Origin: Streptomyces violaceusniger
GTDB taxonomy: Bacteria > Actinomycetota > Actinomycetes > Streptomycetales > Streptomycetaceae
DNA length: 64,000 nt
Direction of reading: 5' to 3'
NCBI GenBank assembly: GCA_005405945.1
Contig: BJHW01000001.1
Location: forward strand, 5,828,001 to 5,892,000
The translations under genes and the position numbers were made by a program. The notes beneath the pieces are model-generated. The model had not been told where the DNA came from. It did no database searches and saw nothing but the letters and a program-made list of their open reading frames with translations. Every line of letters starts with the position of its first letter. Positions within the stretch are counted from its first letter, which is position 1. Positions 17,777-26,780 of the stretch are shown piece after piece.

Positions 17777-18628
17777 ATGACGACCACAGGAGCAGGAGCA
17801 GGCGGGGGAGCGGGACTGCGGGCCCGGATCCGCACCCGCGACGGCTGGGCGGTCCAGCACGCGGTGCTGACCGTCACCGATATGACGGGCGCCCAGGTGC
17901 TGCGCGCGCAGGCCGATGCGGACGGCGCCGTGCGGACCGACGAGCCGCTGCCGCCGGGGGCGTACACGATCATCGCCACCGCGGTCGGCTACGCCCCGGT
18001 CGCGTCCACGGCGATCGTCACGGCCTCAGGGCGGGCCGACGTGGGCAACGTGGTGCTGGCGCGCCAGGGCGGGGTGGAGCTTCCGCCGCCCGGGGCGTGG
18101 ACGATCGACCCGGCGCATTCGACGGTGGCCGCGGTCGCCCAGCACCTGGGCATCTCCAGTGTCCACGGCCGGTTCACGGAGTTCAGCGGGCGGATCGAGG
18201 TCGCCGAGGACATCGAGAAGTCGCGCGTCGAGGCGGTCATGCGGGCCGCCAGCATCGACACCGGCAACACGATGCGGGACGGCCATCTGAAGTCGCCCGA
18301 CTTCCTCAATGTGGAGGAGTTCCCGGAGCTGACCTACCGCAGCACGCATCTGAGCGCGGCCGGGGCCGACCGCTGGACGGTCCACGGCGAGCTGTCGATG
18401 CACGGCGTGGTCCGGGACGTGGACCTGGACCTGACGTACCTGGGCACGGGCCCCGACCCCTGGGGCGGGGTGCGGGCGGCCTTCCGGGCCGTCGCCGAGC
18501 TGCGCCGCGAGGACTTCGCGATGAACTACAACCAGGTGGTCGCGGCGGGCATCGCGGCGATCGGCACGACCCTGCGGGTGGAGCTGGACATACAGGCGGT
18601 GCAGGGCGAGGAGCTCCCCACGGCCTGA
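17777..18628 (+). CDS. YceI-family protein with N-terminal carboxypeptidase-regulatory-like domain
   Basis: A 283-residue protein with two parts. Residues about 15-95 repeat the beta-sandwich seen at the end of the upstream transporter (VQHAVLTVTDMTGAQVLRA ... PPGAYTIIATAVGYAPV). Residues about 110-280 are a YceI lipocalin-like domain (GAWTIDPAHSTVAAVAQHLG, then NTMRDGHLKSPDFLNVEEFP), a fold known to bind polyisoprenoid-type lipids. No signal peptide, so cytoplasmic. Sharing of the same accessory domain by neighbouring genes suggests the two proteins work together, perhaps handing a hydrophobic cargo to the pump (inference). Start ATG 17777 is the first that spares the repeats. Confidence 0.88.
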   Translation: MTTTGAGAGGGAGLRARIRTRDGWAVQHAVLTVTDMTGAQVLRAQADADGAVRTDEPLPPGAYTIIATAVGYAPVASTAIVTASGRADVGNVVLARQGGVELPPPGAWTIDPAHSTVAAVAQHLGISSVHGRFTEFSGRIEVAEDIEKSRVEAVMRAASIDTGNTMRDGHLKSPDFLNVEEFPELTYRSTHLSAAGADRWTVHGELSMHGVVRDVDLDLTYLGTGPDPWGGVRAAFRAVAELRREDFAMNYNQVVAAGIAAIGTTLRVELDIQAVQGEELPTA

Positions 18629-18675
18629 GGCTCCGCCCCGGCGCGGTCCCACCCTGCTCGGCGATGCCCGGCGCG

Positions 18676-19458
18676 CTATCGCTCCCGCAGGGTCTCGATA
18701 CCGGCGATCGCCAGGTCCAGGGCGAAGGTGAAGTCGCGGTCGTGCATCTCCTGGACCGTGGTGCCGCCGCGAGCCTCCATGATCTTCCGCGCCTCGTCGA
18801 ACTCCATACGACCCTCGACCGAGCTCATCATCTCGTGGAACAGCTCGTCCTGGGTGACTCCCTCCGCCCGGCAGCGGGCGGCGAAGCGGCCCTCGATCGT
18901 GGAGAAGCCGTAGACGAACTGGTAGACGAGGGACAGCGCGCTGGTGATCTTGTCGTCCGGCAGTCCGCTGTGGCGCATCACGGTCAGCGCGGCCTTCTGG
19001 AAGACCACCGCGTTCGGCCCGATGTTGAGATACTCCCCCAGCAGCGCCGGCAGCCAGGGGTGGCGGACCAGCACCCGCCGGTACTCGGAGGCGACCTGGC
19101 GCAGCTGCTCACGCCAGTCCCTCGGCTCGGCCGGGGCGTGGTCATGGCCCTCGACGGGGCCGACGGCCTCGATGGGCAGCGCTATCTCGCCCATGGCCGC
19201 GTCGAGGACGAGTTCGAGCAGATGGTCCTTGGTCTCCACGTACCAGTAGACCGACATGGCGGTAACCCCGAGCTCCGCCGCGAGCCGTCGCATCGAGAAG
19301 CCCGAAAGACCCTCGGCGTCCAGCAGCCGCATCGTCGCCGCGACGATCTTCAGATGGTCGAGCCCGACGGGCTGCTGGTCGCCCTTGCGCTTGGGGGTTT
19401 TGCGTTCGGAGAGCCAGACGCTGGACCGCGGGCGGACGGTGCGGCTGCCGGTTGCCAT
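18676..19458 (-). CDS. TetR-family transcriptional regulator
   Basis: A 260-residue repressor. The helix-turn-helix is ATMRLLDAEGLSGFSMRRLA and ELGVTAMSVYWYVETKDHLL at about residues 40-80; the remainder is the all-helical ligand domain of the TetR_C type seen with drug pumps. It is transcribed in the same direction as, and 81 nt downstream of, a DHA2 efflux gene, so both probably share the promoter at about 21100, which carries a perfect inverted repeat. Start ATG 19458 (MATGSRTV). Confidence 0.9.
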   Translation of the reverse strand: MATGSRTVRPRSSVWLSERKTPKRKGDQQPVGLDHLKIVAATMRLLDAEGLSGFSMRRLAAELGVTAMSVYWYVETKDHLLELVLDAAMGEIALPIEAVGPVEGHDHAPAEPRDWREQLRQVASEYRRVLVRHPWLPALLGEYLNIGPNAVVFQKAALTVMRHSGLPDDKITSALSLVYQFVYGFSTIEGRFAARCRAEGVTQDELFHEMMSSVEGRMEFDEARKIMEARGGTTVQEMHDRDFTFALDLAIAGIETLRER

Positions 19459-19539
19459 GGCGGCGCCTCTCTTTCTCCGGTGCGCTGGCGCCACGTACGT
19501 CCCGGGACCGGGCACGCGGCACCTCACTACCTGAAGATG

Positions 19540-21063
19540 CTATGCCGCCGGGGCCTCCTGTGAAGATCGTTCGGCCCTGCTGAGCAGCAGCGCGGCCAGC
19601 ACTCCACCCGCCAGCACGGCCGCCGCGCCGACCAGCTGGCTGGTCTCCACCCCCGAGGCGAAGGCGTCCGCGACGGCCTCGCGGTCCTCGGGGGTACGGG
19701 CCGCGGCGAGGGCGGCCGGAAGCGAGCCCGCCCCGGTGGCGACCGCGGGCAGCAGCGAGCCGAAGCGGGAGTTGAGCACGGCGCCGAGGACGGCGACACC
19801 GAGCCCGTTGCCGCATTCGGTGAGCGTGCCGTTGACCCCCGCGCCCACCCCCGCCTTCTCCGGCGGGATGGCCGACATGATGGCGTTCGCCATCGCGGGC
19901 ATGGCCAGCGCGATACCGGCCCCCATCACCACCAGCCCGAAGAGCATCCCGCCATAGCCATGCGCGCCGAGCGTCGCGATGGCGGCGAGACCGGCCGCGA
20001 GCAGCCCCATCCCGCCGACGATCGTCACCGGGGTCCCGAGCTTCGGCAGCAGCCGCGCGCCGACACCGGTGAGATTGAGCGCGACGATCACCAGCGCGAG
20101 CGGCGCGGTGCGCAGCCCCGCGTCCAGCGCGTCATAGCCGAGCACGAACTGCAGATGCTGGGTGAGCAGGAAGAGCGAACCGCCCATCCCGAAGGCCACC
20201 AGGATGCCGCCCGCCACCGCGCCCACGAACCGGCGGTCGCGGAAGAAGTGCATGTCCAGCATTGGATACGGAATATGACGCTCCCACAGCGCGAATCCGG
20301 TCATCACGGTGACGCCGATGAAGGCCGACAGCAGCACCCGGCTGGAGGTCCAGCCGTGCTCCGGCCCGGAGATGATCGCGAAGACGATGCCGGTCATGCC
20401 GACCGTGGACAGCAGCGCGCCGAGCAGATCGGGGCGGTCGCTGGTCGGCGCCTTCGACTCCGGCACCATCCAGACCACAGCCACCAGCCCGAGCAGCGCC
20501 ACCGGGATATTGATCAGGAAGATCGAGCCCCACCAGAAGTGCTCCAGCAGCGAGCCGCCGATCAGCGGCCCCGCGGCGAAGCCGAGGGAGCTGACCGCAC
20601 CCCACAGCCCGATGGCCTTGGCCCGTTCGCCCGCGTCGAAGACCTGCACCACGACCGCGAGCGTCGTGGTCATCAGCAGCGCCCCGCCGATGCCCATGCC
20701 CGCGCGGGCGGCGATCAGCTGGCCGGGGTCCCGCGCCATCGACGCCGCGAACGAGCCGATGCCGAACAGGGCGAGCCCGGCGACCAGCAGCTTCTTCCGC
20801 CCGTAGCGGTCGGCGGCGCTGCCCGCGGTGAGCAGCAGCCCCGACTGGACCAGCGAATAGGCGTTGATCATCCACTGGATGTCGGCCGTGCGGGCATCCA
20901 TCTCCCTGGCCAGGGAGGGGACCGCCACATTGAGGATCGTGTTGTCCAGCAACACGGTGAGCTGGGCGAGGCAGATCACGGCGAGGATCAGCCAGCGCTG
21001 GGGATGACCACCCGGGGACTGATCGGGTGGCGCGGAGGCGGCGTCGGCGGTCGAGACCGTCAT
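19540..21063 (-). CDS. DHA2-family MFS efflux transporter
   Basis: A 507-residue, 14-helix drug/H+ antiporter of the EmrB/QacA type. It shows LDNTILNVAVPSLAREMD in TM1, GSAADRYGRKKLL after TM2 and ARAGMGIGGALLM in the antiporter motif. No accessory domains, unlike the pump at 14836. It lies upstream of a TetR gene in the same direction. Expected in the cytoplasmic membrane; substrate unknown but likely a hydrophobic drug or own metabolite. Confidence 0.92.
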   Translation of the reverse strand: MTVSTADAASAPPDQSPGGHPQRWLILAVICLAQLTVLLDNTILNVAVPSLAREMDARTADIQWMINAYSLVQSGLLLTAGSAADRYGRKKLLVAGLALFGIGSFAASMARDPGQLIAARAGMGIGGALLMTTTLAVVVQVFDAGERAKAIGLWGAVSSLGFAAGPLIGGSLLEHFWWGSIFLINIPVALLGLVAVVWMVPESKAPTSDRPDLLGALLSTVGMTGIVFAIISGPEHGWTSSRVLLSAFIGVTVMTGFALWERHIPYPMLDMHFFRDRRFVGAVAGGILVAFGMGGSLFLLTQHLQFVLGYDALDAGLRTAPLALVIVALNLTGVGARLLPKLGTPVTIVGGMGLLAAGLAAIATLGAHGYGGMLFGLVVMGAGIALAMPAMANAIMSAIPPEKAGVGAGVNGTLTECGNGLGVAVLGAVLNSRFGSLLPAVATGAGSLPAALAAARTPEDREAVADAFASGVETSQLVGAAAVLAGGVLAALLLSRAERSSQEAPAA

Positions 21064-21128
21064 GGGAACTCCAGGCAGGGACTTCTACGGCGTATGACGA
21101 TGTGCTGGGCCTTACACCGTACAAGTGC

Positions 21129-21147
21129 CGCTGTACGCCGTACAGCG
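21129..21147. promoter_or_regulatory. TetR-type operator upstream of the efflux gene
   Basis: CGCTGTAC and GTACAGCG flank gcc, a perfect 8-bp dyad, 66 nt from the pump start. A further half-site CCGTACA is at about 21115. On the minus strand TTGTAC and TACGGT-like boxes lie beside it. Confidence 0.6.
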
Positions 21148-21174
21148 AATTATGTGCGCGCGTCGCATACGCGT

Positions 21175-21218
21175 ACGGGCCGGTGGTCGCGGGGGCGAAC
21201 CCGCGACCACCGGCCCGT
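21175..21218 (-). terminator. strong hairpin terminator after the glycosyltransferase operon
   Basis: A perfect 19-bp stem (21175-21193 with 21200-21218) and 6-nt loop, starting 19 nt beyond the PMT-type gene stop. It separates that operon from the efflux promoter. Confidence 0.88.
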
Positions 21219-21236
21219 ATCCACGGGGCTCCGGCG

Positions 21237-23585
21237 TCAGTCGGAGGACTTCGAGGACTTGGTCGCCTCCTGGGTGAGGTCATAGAGCGTGGTGCTGCCC
21301 ACGGTGATCTTCTTGTAGGTGGACTCGATCCACGCGGTGATCTGGGACGAGGTCCCCTGGCCGCCGCCCGGCCCGCCGCCCATGCCGGTGCCCGAGGAGA
21401 TGAAGTAGTGGATCTTGCCCTGCTTCACATACTCCTTGAACTGGGCGAGAGTCGGGGACGGGTCGCTGCCGTTGAAGCCACCGATGGCCATCACGGGCTT
21501 CTCGGTGGCGAGTTGGTAGCTCGCGGCGTTCTGCGAGCCGATCGCCGCGGCCGCCCAGGTGTAGTCGCCGGCGTTCTTCTCCAGCTTCGCCTCCACCTCG
21601 GCGTCGACCTGCTGACCGTCGAGCAGTCCGCCCATACCGCCGCCACGGCGGCCGCCCTCGCCCATGCCGCCGCCGGGCCACATGCCCGGCCGGCCGTTCT
21701 GCCCCTGGCCGCCCTGGGCGTTGCCCGTGCCGTTGCGCGGGGACTGGCCGCCGCCCGGGAAGCCACCGCCGGGGAAGCCGTTCTGGCCACCACCCGGCTG
21801 ACCGCCGCCGGTGCCACCGCCCGGCACGCCCTGCGGACCGCCCTGGCCCTGACCCTGGCCTTGCCCCTGCCGGCCCTGACCACCTTGGCTGCCCTGCCCC
21901 TGCTGGCCCTGACCCCCCTGGTTGCTCTGCCCCTGCTGGCCCGCGCCCTGGCGTCCGTTCTGCATCCCCGGCGGACCGCCCATACCGCCGCCCGGGAAGC
22001 GGCCACCGGGGCCGCCCATACCGCCCGCCACCGACGGACCGGCGGTCACGATGGAGCCGTGCTTCGGGGTGTCGACCGTGTTGAGCGTGTACGCGACCGG
22101 CCCGGCCAGCCCCGCCGCGAGGCCGAGGCCCGCCGCGGCCAGCGCCGCCCTCCGCCCCAGGCGCGCCGTCAGCGGCATCCCGGCCGCCGTCGCGAGCCCG
22201 CCGATCAGCACCGCCCAGCGCAGCCAGGGGTGCCAGTCCGGCGACCGCCCCAGCAGGACGTACGACAGGTACGCGGTGACCGCGACCGTGACGGCCAGCA
22301 CCGCCGAGGCCGCCGCCCCCGCCCGGCCGCCCTCGTTCCGCCGCTCCCACAGCAGGACCGCGCCCATGCCCACGAGCGCCGCGATATAGGGCGCCAGGGC
22401 GATGTTGTAGTACTGGTGGAAGATCCCGGACATGAAGCTGAAGGTGGCGAAGGTCATCAGCAGCGCCCCGCCCCACACCAGGAAGGCCGCGCGCCGGGTG
22501 TCGGTGCGCTTGGCCCGCCAGGTCAGCCAGATCCCGGCCGCCAGCAGGATGAACGCCGCGGGCAGCAGCCAGGCGATCTGACCGCCCATGTCGGAGCCGA
22601 AGAGCCGGTCGATCCCGGTCTCGCCCCACCTGCCGCCACCGCCACCGCCACCCGGACCGCCACCGCCGACGCTGCCGGTCTCGTTGCCGTTGATCCGGCC
22701 CAGACCGTTGTAGCCGAAGGTCAGCTCCAGGAAGCTGTTGTGCTGCGAACCGCCGATGTACGGGCGCGAGGACGCCGGCCACAGTTCGACGATCGCCACC
22801 CACCAGCCGCCGGACACCACCATCGCGAGCCCCGCGAGCAGCAGCTGCCCGATCCGCCGGCCGAACTTCGCCGGGGCGCACACCGCGTACACCACCGCGA
22901 GCGGCGGCAGGATCAGCCACGCCTGCAGCGTCTTGGTGAGGAAGCCGAGGCCGAAGCAGACCCCGGCCAGTACCAGCCACTTGGTGCGCGCGTCCTCCAG
23001 GGCGCGCAGCACGCAGGTGACCGCCGAGACCATCAGCAGGCACAGCAGCGCGTCGGGGTTGTTGAAGCGGAACATCAGCGCCGCGACCGGGGTCACCGCG
23101 AGCGCCGCGCCCGCGATCAGCCCGGCCCCCGCGCCGAACCCGCGCCGTACGGCCGCGTACAGCACCCCGACCGTCGCGACGCCCATCAGCGCCTCGGGGA
23201 CGAGGACCGCCCAGGAGGAGAGGCCGAAGAGCCGTACCGACAGGGCCATCGGCCACAGCGCGGCCGGGGGCTTGTCGACGGTGATGGAGTTCGCGGCGTC
23301 GGAGGAGCCGAAGAAGAACGCCTTCCAGCTCTCGCCGCCCGCCTGCACGGCGGCCGAGTAGAACTGGTTGGCGTAGCCGGACGCGCCCAGGCTCCACAGA
23401 TAGAGCACGGCGGTGGTGGCCAGCAGGGCCCACAGGGCGGGCCGCGCCCAGCGCGGGTCCTCCGGCCGTCCCCGCCAGGCCCGCGCCAGGCGCGAGCCGC
23501 CGGGCGCCCGCGGCCCCGGCCGGGGAGCGGCGTCGGGCATCGGCGGCGGCCCGGCTTCGCGGGTGCCGTAGTCGTAGGTGGTCAT
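21237..23585 (-). CDS. PMT/ArnT-like (GT39/GT83-type) membrane glycosyltransferase
   Basis: A 782-residue polytopic enzyme using a polyprenyl-phosphate sugar on the outer face of the membrane. The N-terminal half has about 11 helices with SLGASGYANQFYSAAVQ and TVDKPPAALW (conserved acidic loop) and FRFNNPDALLCLLMVS. Two very Gly-rich insertions occur: GGGGPGGGGGGG near residue 325 and a long G/Q/P-rich stretch at about 525-640, followed by a soluble C-terminal domain (WAAAAIGSQNAASYQLATEK). Start ATG 23585 overlaps the upstream gene stop by 4 nt. Last gene of a four-gene regulated operon. Acceptor (protein or glycolipid) unknown. Confidence 0.9.
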   Translation of the reverse strand: MTTYDYGTREAGPPPMPDAAPRPGPRAPGGSRLARAWRGRPEDPRWARPALWALLATTAVLYLWSLGASGYANQFYSAAVQAGGESWKAFFFGSSDAANSITVDKPPAALWPMALSVRLFGLSSWAVLVPEALMGVATVGVLYAAVRRGFGAGAGLIAGAALAVTPVAALMFRFNNPDALLCLLMVSAVTCVLRALEDARTKWLVLAGVCFGLGFLTKTLQAWLILPPLAVVYAVCAPAKFGRRIGQLLLAGLAMVVSGGWWVAIVELWPASSRPYIGGSQHNSFLELTFGYNGLGRINGNETGSVGGGGPGGGGGGGRWGETGIDRLFGSDMGGQIAWLLPAAFILLAAGIWLTWRAKRTDTRRAAFLVWGGALLMTFATFSFMSGIFHQYYNIALAPYIAALVGMGAVLLWERRNEGGRAGAAASAVLAVTVAVTAYLSYVLLGRSPDWHPWLRWAVLIGGLATAAGMPLTARLGRRAALAAAGLGLAAGLAGPVAYTLNTVDTPKHGSIVTAGPSVAGGMGGPGGRFPGGGMGGPPGMQNGRQGAGQQGQSNQGGQGQQGQGSQGGQGRQGQGQGQGQGGPQGVPGGGTGGGQPGGGQNGFPGGGFPGGGQSPRNGTGNAQGGQGQNGRPGMWPGGGMGEGGRRGGGMGGLLDGQQVDAEVEAKLEKNAGDYTWAAAAIGSQNAASYQLATEKPVMAIGGFNGSDPSPTLAQFKEYVKQGKIHYFISSGTGMGGGPGGGQGTSSQITAWIESTYKKITVGSTTLYDLTQEATKSSKSSD

Positions 23586-24910
23586 CGATCGGTCCTCGAG
23601 TCGTGGTCGGTCGTGGCCCCGCGGTCCGACGGGAAGACCCAGGCCCGGAAGAGCAGGAAGCGCAGAACGGTCGCGGCGAGGTTCGCCGCGATCAGCACGG
23701 CCAGTTCGGTGCCGTGCGCGGCGGTGCCGGGGACGGCGTCCAGGGCGGCCAGGGAGCCGCTGGTCAGCACGAGGCCCATGCCGAAGACGACCAGCCCCTG
23801 GGCCTGGTGGCGCATCGCGCGGTCCCGGCCGCGTACGCCGAAGGTGAGCCTCCGGTTGGCCGCGGTGTTGCCGAGCGCCGACAGCAGCAGCGCCAGCGCG
23901 TTGGCCACCTGCGGACCGGTGCCCATCCGGAAGAGGGAGTACAGCAGCAGATAGACCAGCGTGCTCAGCGCGCCAACCACACAGAACCCGACCAGCTGGC
24001 GGGCCAGGCCCCTCGGCACCCCGCTCAGCTCCCGGTCGCGCGGATCGTCGCCGAACGGACGGCGCACCCGGTCCAGCGGCAGCGCACCGGTGGCCAGCGC
24101 GCGCCCCACCCGCCACACCCCCCTGAGGTCCTCGGTCGCCGTCCTCACGATGTGGACCGTGCTGTGGGGGTCGTCCACCCAGTCCACCGGCACCTCGTGG
24201 ATGCGCAGCCCGGCCCGCTCGGCCAGCACCAGCATCTCGGTGTCGAAGAACCACCCGGTGTCCTCGACCAGCGGCAGCAGCCGCTCCGCGACGTCCTTAC
24301 GGATCGCCTTGAACCCGCACTGGGCGTCGGAGAAGCGGGCGGCCAGGCTACCGCGCAGGATCAGGTTGTACGCCCGCGAGATGAACTCCCGCTTGGGCCC
24401 GCGCACCACCCGTGAGCTGCGGGACAGCCGCGATCCGATCGCCAGGTCGGAGTGCCCGGAGATCAGCGGGGCCACCAGCGGCAGCAGCGCCTTGAGGTCC
24501 GTGGACAGATCGACGTCCATATAGGCGAGCACGGGCGCCTCGGACAGCGACCACACGGTGCGCAGCGCCCGCCCGCGCCCCTTCTGCTCCAGCCGGACCG
24601 CCGTCACCTCCTCGATGCTCTCGTCCAGGTGGGCCGCGAGGTCGGGCGTGCGGTCCGTACTGGCGTTGTCGGCGATGGTGATCCGGAAGCCGTACGGGAA
24701 GGTGCGGGCCAGATGGTCGTGCAGCCGTCGTACGCACCGCTCGAGGTCCGCTTCCTCGTTGTAGACGGGGATGACGACGTCCAGCACCGGACGGCCGCGC
24801 ACGACCGTCACCGGCCCGCGCACGGGCAAGGTTTGGAGAGGTGTCTCGGGCGGAGCCCCGAGAGGGGTGTCGGTTCGCATGGGGTCGACGGTCGCGAGCC
24901 GCGCTGTCAC
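23582..24910 (-). CDS. bifunctional GT2 glycosyltransferase / GtrA-like protein
   Basis: A 442-residue fusion. The N-terminal part (about 40-280) is a GT-A fold polyprenyl-phosphate sugar synthase of the DPM1 type: DVVIPVYNEEADLERCV, the metal site MDVDLSTDL, and the QCGFKAIRK segment. The C-terminal part (about 300-425) has four helices of a GtrA-like flippase (VGFCVVGALSTLVYLLLYS). Together it could make polyprenyl-phosphate sugar and move it across the membrane for the PMT-like enzyme encoded next. It overlaps both neighbours by ATGA-type 4-nt junctions. The start could also be ATG 24880. Confidence 0.92.
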   Translation of the reverse strand: MTARLATVDPMRTDTPLGAPPETPLQTLPVRGPVTVVRGRPVLDVVIPVYNEEADLERCVRRLHDHLARTFPYGFRITIADNASTDRTPDLAAHLDESIEEVTAVRLEQKGRGRALRTVWSLSEAPVLAYMDVDLSTDLKALLPLVAPLISGHSDLAIGSRLSRSSRVVRGPKREFISRAYNLILRGSLAARFSDAQCGFKAIRKDVAERLLPLVEDTGWFFDTEMLVLAERAGLRIHEVPVDWVDDPHSTVHIVRTATEDLRGVWRVGRALATGALPLDRVRRPFGDDPRDRELSGVPRGLARQLVGFCVVGALSTLVYLLLYSLFRMGTGPQVANALALLLSALGNTAANRRLTFGVRGRDRAMRHQAQGLVVFGMGLVLTSGSLAALDAVPGTAAHGTELAVLIAANLAATVLRFLLFRAWVFPSDRGATTDHDSRTDR

Positions 24911-26775
24911 GGCTGTGTGGTCAGCCTGTGGCCTGCCTGTGAGTCCGTTACGCCCTGGTGAACGACCCGGTGCACGGGCAGGTGGACGCCGAACACGGTG
25001 CGCCCGGGCACGCTGTCCACCGTCACCCGCCCGTCGTGCGCGGCCACGACCGCGTGCACGATGGCCAGACCGAGCCCCGTGCTGCCCGCGGCGCGGGAGC
25101 GCGAGGCGTCACCGCGCGCGAACCGCTCGAAGACATGCGGCAGCAGCTCGGGCGGGATGCCGGGACCGTCGTCCTCGATCTCCAGCGAGACGTACGAGGG
25201 CAGGCCGTACGGCGCCGGATACGGCGAGGGGTACGGCGACGCCCGCGGCCCGCCCCACAGCACCCGCGCCGTGACCGTGGTACCGGCCGGGGTGTGCGTC
25301 CGCGCGTTGGCGAGGAGGTTGACCAGCACCTGGCGCAGCCGGGCGTCGTCGCCGTGGACGACCGCGGGGTCATCGGGCAGCTCCAGCCGCCACTCGTGGT
25401 CGGAGCCGACCGCCCGCGCGTCGCTGACCGCGTCCACGACCAGCGGGGACAGATCGACCTCCGCGCATTCCAGCGGCCGTCCCGCGTCCAGCCGGGCCAG
25501 CAGCAGCAGATCCTCGACCAGCCCGGTCATCCGCCCGGCCTCGGACTCGACCCGGCCGAGGGCATGCCGGGTGTCGGGCCCGATCTCCTCCCGGCCGCGC
25601 CGGGTCAGCTCCGCGTAGCCGCGGATCGAGGCGAGCGGCGTACGGAGCTCATGGCTGGCGTCGGCGACGAACTGCCGCACCCTCGTCTCGCTCTCCTGGC
25701 GGGCCGCGAGCGCCGACTCCACATGGCCGAGCATGCGGTTGAGCGCCGCGCCCACCTGGCCGACCTCGGTGCGCGGATCGGCCTCCGAGGCCGGGACGCG
25801 CTCGCGCAGCGCCACCTCGCCGCTGTGCAGGGGGAGCTCGGAGACCCGGGTCGCGGTCGCCGCCACCCGGCGCAGCGGGCGCAGCGAGATGCCGACCATC
25901 GCGGCCCCGGCGATCCCGGCCGCGACCAGCCCGGCCGCGGTCACGCAGACCTCCACGAGGATGAGGGTGTTGACCGTCTCCCGCGTCTGGTCGAGCGGGA
26001 AGGCGAGGATGATGCCGCCTTCCCGGTGGTCCCACTGGGCCACGGCCCGATAGCCGCCGAGGCCGGGCAGATCGATGGTGTGCACCTGTCCGTCCAGCGG
26101 GACGGCGGCGATCGCCTTCCGCTGACCGCTGGTCAGGGGGTCCACCCGGTTCTCGGCGTCGACCTCGTTCGTCATGGGCGAGTCATTGCTCTTGCCGGAC
26201 ATGGAGATCTCGCCGTCCTGGCCGAACCGCGCCCCGACCGTGCCGATGGGCTGACCGGGCGAGGCGACGAAGAGCACGTCGTCCCGGGGGAGTTCGCGCA
26301 CCGGGCCCGGCTTGTTCAGGAACCGCCCGACGGACGTGCGCAGATCGTCGTCCACCTGGCCCTGGAGGTACGACTGCAGGGCGAGGGTGGTGACCGTGCC
26401 GATCACCGCGCAGACCACCGCGATCAGGGCGACGGCCGAGACGACCAGGCGGGTGCGCAGGGACCAGGGACGGCGCCCGGCCCGCTGAGCGCGCCCGGCT
26501 CGTTGGGCGGTCCCCGCCCGTTGACCGGTCCCCGCCCGTTGAGCGACCCCCGCGCGCCCGGCGCGTCCCGCCCGCTGGGCGCGCCGGGCGTGTGCGCGCC
26601 CCCGCGCCGCTCCCGCGCCCGGCGGCGGCTGGGGGACGCCGGGCAGGTCGGGGACCCCGGGCGCCTCGGGGACGCCGGGCGTCCCGTGGGTGCCGGACGA
26701 CTCGGGGACGCCGGGCACCCCATGGGTGCCGGGCATGTCGGCCCCCCGGGGAGGCCGGGGCGGGGGGTGCGCCAC
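24907..26775 (-). CDS. sensor histidine kinase
   Basis: A 622-residue membrane kinase. After a low-complexity N-terminus with PGVPE and QRAGT repeats (about residues 15-105), TM1 is near 110-135, an extracytoplasmic sensor domain follows to about 280, then TM2, HAMP, and the H-box FVADASHELRTPLASIRGY. N-box VLVNLLANARTHTP and G-boxes DDGPGIPPE and STGLGLAI are intact. A Pro/Tyr-rich insert (RASPYPSPYPAPYG) sits inside the ATPase domain, which is unusual. It is encoded 5 nt after its response regulator and overlaps the GT2 gene, so the sensor and the glycosyltransferases are co-expressed. Start could be ATG 26736. Confidence 0.9.
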   Translation of the reverse strand: MAHPPPRPPRGADMPGTHGVPGVPESSGTHGTPGVPEAPGVPDLPGVPQPPPGAGAARGRAHARRAQRAGRAGRAGVAQRAGTGQRAGTAQRAGRAQRAGRRPWSLRTRLVVSAVALIAVVCAVIGTVTTLALQSYLQGQVDDDLRTSVGRFLNKPGPVRELPRDDVLFVASPGQPIGTVGARFGQDGEISMSGKSNDSPMTNEVDAENRVDPLTSGQRKAIAAVPLDGQVHTIDLPGLGGYRAVAQWDHREGGIILAFPLDQTRETVNTLILVEVCVTAAGLVAAGIAGAAMVGISLRPLRRVAATATRVSELPLHSGEVALRERVPASEADPRTEVGQVGAALNRMLGHVESALAARQESETRVRQFVADASHELRTPLASIRGYAELTRRGREEIGPDTRHALGRVESEAGRMTGLVEDLLLLARLDAGRPLECAEVDLSPLVVDAVSDARAVGSDHEWRLELPDDPAVVHGDDARLRQVLVNLLANARTHTPAGTTVTARVLWGGPRASPYPSPYPAPYGLPSYVSLEIEDDGPGIPPELLPHVFERFARGDASRSRAAGSTGLGLAIVHAVVAAHDGRVTVDSVPGRTVFGVHLPVHRVVHQGVTDSQAGHRLTTQP

Positions 26776-26780
26776 GGTGT

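Noticed and set aside
21027..23954. 975-codon open frame on the plus strand across the PMT-like gene
   Set aside because: Shadow of the minus-strand glycosyltransferase; composition is His/Arg/Gln-rich and no domain is visible.
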